Shown here piece by piece: positions 59,120-64,000 of a DNA stretch of 64,000 bases. Source of the stretch: an uncultured SAR116 cluster alpha proteobacterium (GTDB lineage Bacteria; Pseudomonadota; Alphaproteobacteria; Puniceispirillales; Marisalimonadaceae); assembly GCA_902622875.1 (NCBI GenBank), contig CACNRW010000006.1, positions 1-64,000 of the forward strand, given 5' to 3'. The translations under genes were made by a program, and so were the position numbers. The first letter of the stretch is position 1. Each line of letters starts with the position of its first letter. The notes below the pieces were generated by a model, which saw only the letters and a program-made list of their open reading frames with translations, was not told the DNA's origin and did not search any database.

Positions 59120-59993
59120 AAATAAATTTAGCAAATATATTGAATTAGACAAAAAATTGGCAAAATTTAATTGGTTTGGTGTAGGCGGTAATGCTGAAAT
59201 ACTTTTTGTTCCTGAGAATGAAGAAACTCTTTCATTTTTTTTAAAAAACAAACCTCAGTCTTATAAAGTTTTAGTAATTGGAGCTGGATCAAACCTTATT
59301 ATTAGAGATAAAGGGATAAAAGGAATTGTATTAGTTACAAAAAAATTAAAAAAAATAAGTATAGATGATAATGGTATCATCTCAGCACAAGCTGGAGCGA
59401 CAGATGCAGAAGTTGCAAGATTTGCAAGAGATTATGAAAGAACTGGCCTAGAATTTTTACTTGGTATTCCTGGAACAATTGGCGGAGGTATCAAAATGAA
59501 TTCTGGAGCATTTGGCTCAGAGTTTAAAGATATTTTAATAGATGTAACAGCAATGAATCTTTCTGGTGAATTCAGAGTTTTTTCTATGAAAGAATTAGGT
59601 ATGGAATATAGAGCAATTGGAATAAGTGATGATTGGGTATTTTGCAAAGCTCGTTTTAAAAGTGCCAGTGACAATAAAAAAAATATAGAGGCTAAAATGA
59701 AGCAAATTCTTCGTTTAAGAAAAACAGCTCAACCAACTGGTGTCAAAACAGGAGGGAGCACATTTAAAAATCCTGCTGGTTATAAAGCTTGGAGGCTTAT
59801 AGATCAAGCTGGTTGTAGAGGACTCAGAGTTGGTGATGCTATAATTTCAGAAAAACATTGTAACTTTATTATTAATTTAAAAAATTCTACTGCTCAACAA
59901 ATTGAAGAATTAGGAGAAATAGTAAAATCAAAGGTTTTTGAAACTTCTGGTATTAGATTGAATTGGGAAATACAAAGAGTTGGCATGAAATGA
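59100..59993 (+). CDS. murB: UDP-N-acetylenolpyruvoylglucosamine reductase
   Basis: FAD enzyme that forms UDP-MurNAc, 297 residues from the ATG at 59100 (MNVKIFKNKFSKYIELDK). A TTG at 59070 would extend it ten residues into murC without support. FAD-binding motifs are WFGVGGNAEILFVP, VIGAGSNLIIRDKGIKGIVL and GIPGTIGGGIKMNSGAFG. The catalytic serine is in KTGGSTFKNP and the glutamate in LNWEIQRVG. It overlaps murC by 20 nt. Confidence 0.95.
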   Translation: MNVKIFKNKFSKYIELDKKLAKFNWFGVGGNAEILFVPENEETLSFFLKNKPQSYKVLVIGAGSNLIIRDKGIKGIVLVTKKLKKISIDDNGIISAQAGATDAEVARFARDYERTGLEFLLGIPGTIGGGIKMNSGAFGSEFKDILIDVTAMNLSGEFRVFSMKELGMEYRAIGISDDWVFCKARFKSASDNKKNIEAKMKQILRLRKTAQPTGVKTGGSTFKNPAGYKAWRLIDQAGCRGLRVGDAIISEKHCNFIINLKNSTAQQIEELGEIVKSKVFETSGIRLNWEIQRVGMK

Positions 59994-60922
59994 AAATCAT
60001 TGATAATATGCATGTTTTGTTATTACGGGGAGGTTTTGGTGCAGAAAGAGAAGTGTCTCTCAAATCTGCCAAAGCATGTTCTGAAGCTATAAGAGAAAAT
60101 GGGTTTAAAGTAACTGAGATCGATATCAGCGAAATAGATATAAATATTTTAATTAATATAAAAGCTGATGTTTGTTTTAATGCTTTACACGGCAATTCAG
60201 GTGAAAATGGTTCTATACAAGGATTATTAAATTTGTTGAAACTACCATACACACACTCTGGGGTATCAGCCTCCGCTATTGCTATGAATAAAATGCATTT
60301 TAAAAGACTAATAATTAATGCAACAGAAAATTCAGATGATCCAATAAATTTTCCTAAAACATTAGAAATTTTGCCTGGCTCTGGTATAGATTTCAAAAAT
60401 CATAAAGGTGCTTTCGTCATTAAGCCTATTAATGGTGGTAGTTCAGTTGGAGTCCAAATTATAAGGGAAGGAGGTCAAATTCCAGTAATTAATGACACCA
60501 GTCATCACAATTTAATAGCAGAAGAATATGTTGGCTCTAAAGAACTTACAGTTACAGTTTTAAAAGAAGAAGCATTATGTGTAACAGAAATTAAAACTAC
60601 CCAAGATAAAGAGTTTTATAATTATAAGGCTAAATATGAAAGAAATGGATCAACACATGATATACCTGCAAACATTCCAAAAAAAATATATGACCAAGCT
60701 ATGTCATGGGCTTTAAGAGCCCATAAAATTTTAGGTTGCAAAGGTATTTCGAGAAGTGATTTCAGGTACGATGATATAAATGAAAAATTATATATGTTGG
60801 AAATTAATACTCAACCAGGCATGACTGAAACCTCTTTGTCTCCGGAGCAAGCCTTGTTTTGCAATATAAGCTTAAAGAATATGGTTAAGATTATTATTGA
60901 GGAGGCATCTTACGAATGTTAA
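59990..60922 (+). CDS. ddl: D-alanine--D-alanine ligase
   Basis: ATP-grasp ligase that makes D-Ala-D-Ala for MurF, 310 residues from the ATG at 59990. This start overlaps the murB stop as ATGA; a longer TTG form at 59963 is unlikely. Motifs are VLLLRGGFGAEREVSLKSAK, NALHGNSGENGSIQGLLNLL, KPINGGSSVGVQII and the metal site MLEINTQPGMTETSL. It ends 7 nt inside ftsQ. Confidence 0.95.
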   Translation: MKIIDNMHVLLLRGGFGAEREVSLKSAKACSEAIRENGFKVTEIDISEIDINILINIKADVCFNALHGNSGENGSIQGLLNLLKLPYTHSGVSASAIAMNKMHFKRLIINATENSDDPINFPKTLEILPGSGIDFKNHKGAFVIKPINGGSSVGVQIIREGGQIPVINDTSHHNLIAEEYVGSKELTVTVLKEEALCVTEIKTTQDKEFYNYKAKYERNGSTHDIPANIPKKIYDQAMSWALRAHKILGCKGISRSDFRYDDINEKLYMLEINTQPGMTETSLSPEQALFCNISLKNMVKIIIEEASYEC

Positions 60923-61734
60923 AATCAAATTTTAATAAAAAATACTATTTCAAAACAATATGTTATGGAATCGCAACTAAAAAAATAATAAAACTAGTTA
61001 ATTTATCATTCTTGTTTTTGTCTTTTTTATTTTCAATTGGATGGTATTTTTCTGAAAATTCAAATAAATTAAAAACATTTAATCAATTACTTATAAATAA
61101 TGGTTTTAGAATTGAAAATATAATTATTGCTGGTACTAATAATTTACCTAATGATTACATCAATGACATTATAAAAATATATAATAATGTAAATATTTTT
61201 AAAATTAATCTATCTACAATACATAATAAAATTATAAAAAATAGCTGGGTTAGAGAAGCTTATATTGAAAGAGTCCTTCCAAATACATTAAAAATTAAAA
61301 TCCTAGAGAAGAAACCTATTGCGATTTGGCAAAACAAAAAAAATAATAACCTGGTAACTGCAAATGGTGATGTAATATCTCACGGAAATATCCATATTTT
61401 TAAAAATGATTTCCCTATAATTAAAGGAAATAAATCAAAGGAAAATATATCCTCTATTTTGAGAATATTAGAAGCAAACAAAAATTTGTCTAAAAATGTT
61501 TGGTCATTGACATTTATAAATCAAAGAAGATGGGACTTACATTTTAATCAGGGATTAGTTGTCCGCTTGCCATCTCAGAATGTAAATAAAGCATGGAACA
61601 AAATTATTAAACTCCAACAAAATTATAATATTTTAAATCTTAGGCTCACAGAAATTGACCTCAGAAATCCTAAACAAATTCTTGGCAAAATTAATTTTGA
61701 CAAGAAGGTTATTTTCAAAAGGAAATATTTATGA
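60916..61734 (+). CDS. ftsQ: Cell division protein FtsQ
   Basis: Bitopic divisome protein linking early and late division components. The 272 residues have a basic cytoplasmic N terminus (about 1-30), one membrane helix (LSFLFLSFLFSIGWYF, about 33-50), a POTRA domain (FRIENIIIAGTNNLPNDYIN, followed by SWVREAYIERVLPNTLKIKI) and a beta domain that contains WSLTFINQRRWDLHF. The family is poorly conserved, but topology and place are clear. It overlaps ddl and ftsA. Confidence 0.92.
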   Translation: MLKSNFNKKYYFKTICYGIATKKIIKLVNLSFLFLSFLFSIGWYFSENSNKLKTFNQLLINNGFRIENIIIAGTNNLPNDYINDIIKIYNNVNIFKINLSTIHNKIIKNSWVREAYIERVLPNTLKIKILEKKPIAIWQNKKNNNLVTANGDVISHGNIHIFKNDFPIIKGNKSKENISSILRILEANKNLSKNVWSLTFINQRRWDLHFNQGLVVRLPSQNVNKAWNKIIKLQQNYNILNLRLTEIDLRNPKQILGKINFDKKVIFKRKYL

Positions 61735-62987
61735 CAGTTATGAATAACATAAAGAGATCTAGTGATATATTTGCTGTAATTGATATTGGCAACACTAAGG
61801 TTTCCTCTCTTATAGGCTCATCTGCTAAAAATAATGATGTACAAGTTAAAGTTTTAGGATTTGGACAACATGCATCTTTAGGAATTACTAATGGTATTGT
61901 TACAGATATGAAAGAAATAGCTAATTCAATTGCTAAGGCAGTGGAAGGAGCTGAAACCATGGCTGGATTTCCTATTAATAACGTTACATGCAGTCTTTCT
62001 GGAGGAAGACCTATCATTAAAGTGACAAGAAACGAGTTACAAATTGAAAATGGTCAAGTTACGAAAAATGATTTAGCCAAAATTGAAAAAATGAATAAAC
62101 CAAAAGTAATAGAAGATTATAAACTTTTGTCATCTTCAGTTATTAAATATTATATAGACAATAATACTCCGGTAGATAATCCAATAGGGATACATACTGA
62201 TAAGCTAATAGTTGAAGTGAGCAATTCCTACGGAAAAAAAGGAGTAATTAAAAATATTTCTAGTGCTATAGATTTATGTCACTTATCAATTGATAATTTC
62301 ATATTATGCTCTGAAGCTTCAGGTGTTTCCACACTGATTCAAGATGAAAGAACAAACGGAGCAATTATTATTGACCTTGGTGGAAACCTTACGAGTATTG
62401 GTGTTTTTATTAATAATAAAATAATTTTTTCAGACTCTATTCCAATTGGAGGTATCCATATTACAAGTGATATAGTTCGGGGCTTAGGCGCTAAAGCAGA
62501 GGATGCTGAAAAAATTAAAATTTTATACGGATCTGCAATATCAAATGAAACTGACGAATATACAAAAATTGATGTGCCAATTATTTCTGATGATGGAGAA
62601 ATAATAAATCAAAAAATACCAAAAGCCATGTTAACAGCAATAATAAAACCAAGGATTGAAGAAATTTTTGAAATTGTAAAAGAAAGACTAACATTTTTAA
62701 AATTAAGCAAGAGTTCAATAAATAAAGTTGTTTTGTGCGGTGGAGGTGCAAATCTTAACTATATCAGAGAATTTGCGTCGTTTTACTTAAGTACAAATGT
62801 TAGAATTGGACGACCAATTGGGTTAATAGACATACCAGAAATCGTTCACACCCCAACTTTTTCCTGCTTGACTGGATTATTAATTAAAAGTTTGCAGCAA
62901 GAGAAAATACTAATTTCTAGTAATCAGAATTTAGGATTTTTCCATTATTTTGGAAGAATTGGCAATTGGCTTGATGAGAATTTATAA
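61731..62987 (+). CDS. ftsA: Cell division protein FtsA
   Basis: Actin-like ATPase that anchors FtsZ to the membrane. The 418 residues have the phosphate-1 motif [14 protein letters not shown], the phosphate-2 motif [14 protein letters not shown], and an adenosine motif in [19 protein letters not shown]. The C-terminal end [16 protein letters not shown] looks like the usual amphipathic membrane-targeting helix. It overlaps ftsQ by 4 nt; ftsZ follows after 38 nt. Confidence 0.96.
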   Translation: MTVMNNIKRSSDIFAVIDIGNTKVSSLIGSSAKNNDVQVKVLGFGQHASLGITNGIVTDMKEIANSIAKAVEGAETMAGFPINNVTCSLSGGRPIIKVTRNELQIENGQVTKNDLAKIEKMNKPKVIEDYKLLSSSVIKYYIDNNTPVDNPIGIHTDKLIVEVSNSYGKKGVIKNISSAIDLCHLSIDNFILCSEASGVSTLIQDERTNGAIIIDLGGNLTSIGVFINNKIIFSDSIPIGGIHITSDIVRGLGAKAEDAEKIKILYGSAISNETDEYTKIDVPIISDDGEIINQKIPKAMLTAIIKPRIEEIFEIVKERLTFLKLSKSSINKVVLCGGGANLNYIREFASFYLSTNVRIGRPIGLIDIPEIVHTPTFSCLTGLLIKSLQQEKILISSNQNLGFFHYFGRIGNWLDENL

Positions 62988-63025
62988 GACACAATTTAAC
63001 TAATAATAAACTAAGGAGAAAGACA

Positions 63026-64000
63026 ATGACACTTAATCTTACTATTCCAGAAAATATAAATGACACCAAACCTCAAATATCAGTAATTGGAATTGGAGGA
63101 GCAGGTGGTAATGCCATCAACACTATGATCAATGCAAATATAGATCATATAGATTTTATTGCAGCAAATACTGATGGACAAGCATTGTCTAGAAGTCTTA
63201 CCCCAAGACAAATTCAACTTGGTAAAAATACAACTTTAGGTCTTGGCGCAGGTTCAGACGCTGAGACAGGTAGAAAAGCCGCCGAGGAATCAATTGAAGA
63301 AATTATTTCGGAGTTATGTGATGTTAATATGTTATTTATAACTACTGGAATGGGAGGTGGTACTGGTTCAGGTGCTGCCCCTGTTATTGCCAAGGTCGCA
63401 AGAGATAAAGGTATATTAACAGTAGCTGTAGTTACTAAACCTTTTGACTTCGAAGGAAAAAAACGCATGAAAGTTGCAGAAAGTGGATTAGCCTTATTAA
63501 AAGAAAATGTTGATACTTTGATTGTTATTCCAAACCAAAATCTGTTTAAGATAGCAAATGAAAAAACAACATTTGCCGAAGCTTTCAAAATGGCAGATGA
63601 TGTACTTTATCAAGGTGTTTGCGGTATTACGAATTTAATAACAAACCCAGGAATGATCAATCTTGATTTTGCAGATATTAAAACAGTCATGGGGAACATG
63701 GGTAAAGCAATGATGGGCACTGGTGAAAGCTCTGGTGAAGAAAGAGCTAAGAATGCAGCCCAATTAGCGCTTAACAATCCATTACTAGACGATAGTAATA
63801 TAAAAGGTGCCAAATCTATATTATTGAATATCCAAGGAGGTCCTGACATGGCTTTGTTTGAGGTAGATGAAGCAGCAAGTAAAATTAGAAATGAAGTTGA
63901 TGAAGATGCAAATATTATTTTTGGATCATCGATAGATAATAATTTAGAAGGAATTATTAAGGTATCGGTCGTAGCCACAGGGATTAATCATGCAAAACTT
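63026..64000 (+). CDS. ftsZ: Cell division protein FtsZ, N-terminal 325 codons (gene runs off the window)
   Basis: Tubulin-like GTPase that forms the division ring. AAGGAG seven bases before the ATG is a strong ribosome-binding site, stronger than those inside the cluster. The visible part holds [15 protein letters not shown], the tubulin signature [17 protein letters not shown], and [20 protein letters not shown]. The GTPase domain is essentially complete; the variable linker and C-terminal FtsA-binding peptide lie beyond the right edge. Confidence 0.98.
   Translation, partial: MTLNLTIPENINDTKPQISVIGIGGAGGNAINTMINANIDHIDFIAANTDGQALSRSLTPRQIQLGKNTTLGLGAGSDAETGRKAAEESIEEIISELCDVNMLFITTGMGGGTGSGAAPVIAKVARDKGILTVAVVTKPFDFEGKKRMKVAESGLALLKENVDTLIVIPNQNLFKIANEKTTFAEAFKMADDVLYQGVCGITNLITNPGMINLDFADIKTVMGNMGKAMMGTGESSGEERAKNAAQLALNNPLLDDSNIKGAKSILLNIQGGPDMALFEVDEAASKIRNEVDEDANIIFGSSIDNNLEGIIKVSVVATGINHAKL

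Overview
The window looks like a piece of the chromosome of an AT-rich, streamlined alphaproteobacterium, probably free-living and marine (SAR11-, AEGEAN-169- or AT-rich SAR116-like; the exact clade is an inference). The grounds are very low GC judged by eye, tiny intergenic gaps, convergent genes that abut or overlap, the order murG-murC-murB-ddl-ftsQ-ftsA-ftsZ typical of Alphaproteobacteria, rnpB just upstream of mraZ, and the fused run secE-nusG-L11/L10 genes-rpoBC-str-S10-spc. The murein ligase MurE carries the DNPR motif of meso-diaminopimelate-adding enzymes, so the wall is of Gram-negative type.

Region 1 (1-28.4 kb, minus strand) is one long transcription and translation block. Read in its own direction it runs tRNA-Tyr, tuf (second copy), tRNA-Trp, secE, nusG, rplK, rplA, rplJ, rplL, rpoB, rpoC, then, from a near-consensus promoter, rpsL, rpsG, fusA, tuf (first copy), rpsJ, the S10 and spc genes, secY and the start of adk. 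The two tuf genes lie in a 1257-bp block that appears identical base for base. The rplA-rplJ gap is filled with RNA structure, including a likely L10 autoregulatory leader, and a 13-bp hairpin separates rplL from rpoB.

Region 2 (28.6-46.1 kb, both strands) is a mosaic of housekeeping and accessory genes: rlmB and tRNA-Thr; a group of small-molecule enzymes (Gfo/Idh oxidoreductase, acetyltransferase, two SDRs, EamA transporter, a beta-hydroxyacid dehydrogenase-like gene, amidohydrolase, crotonase, family III CoA transferase, alpha/beta hydrolase, nitroreductase, old yellow enzyme); then a potassium channel, NudC, bactofilin, an orphan 62-residue protein, DUF2237, PlsC, a TusA-like protein and a TerB/J-domain protein. 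Two genes here are decaying: the beta-hydroxyacid dehydrogenase (frameshift plus loss of the catalytic lysine) and an ABC-F ATPase reduced to fragments.

Region 3 (46.1-64 kb, plus strand) starts with RNase P RNA and continues with the complete division and cell wall cluster mraZ, rsmH, ftsL, ftsI, murE, murF, mraY, murD, ftsW, murG, murC, murB, ddl, ftsQ, ftsA and the first 325 codons of ftsZ. Most of these genes overlap or nearly touch. Four CCCAT boxes spaced exactly 10 bp apart precede mraZ and match the known MraZ operator layout.

I saw no rRNA genes, CRISPR arrays, insertion sequences or prophage genes, and no clearly new multi-gene system. The strongest leads are the regulatory RNA structure before rplJ, the MraZ operator, the tuf gene conversion block and the two decaying genes.
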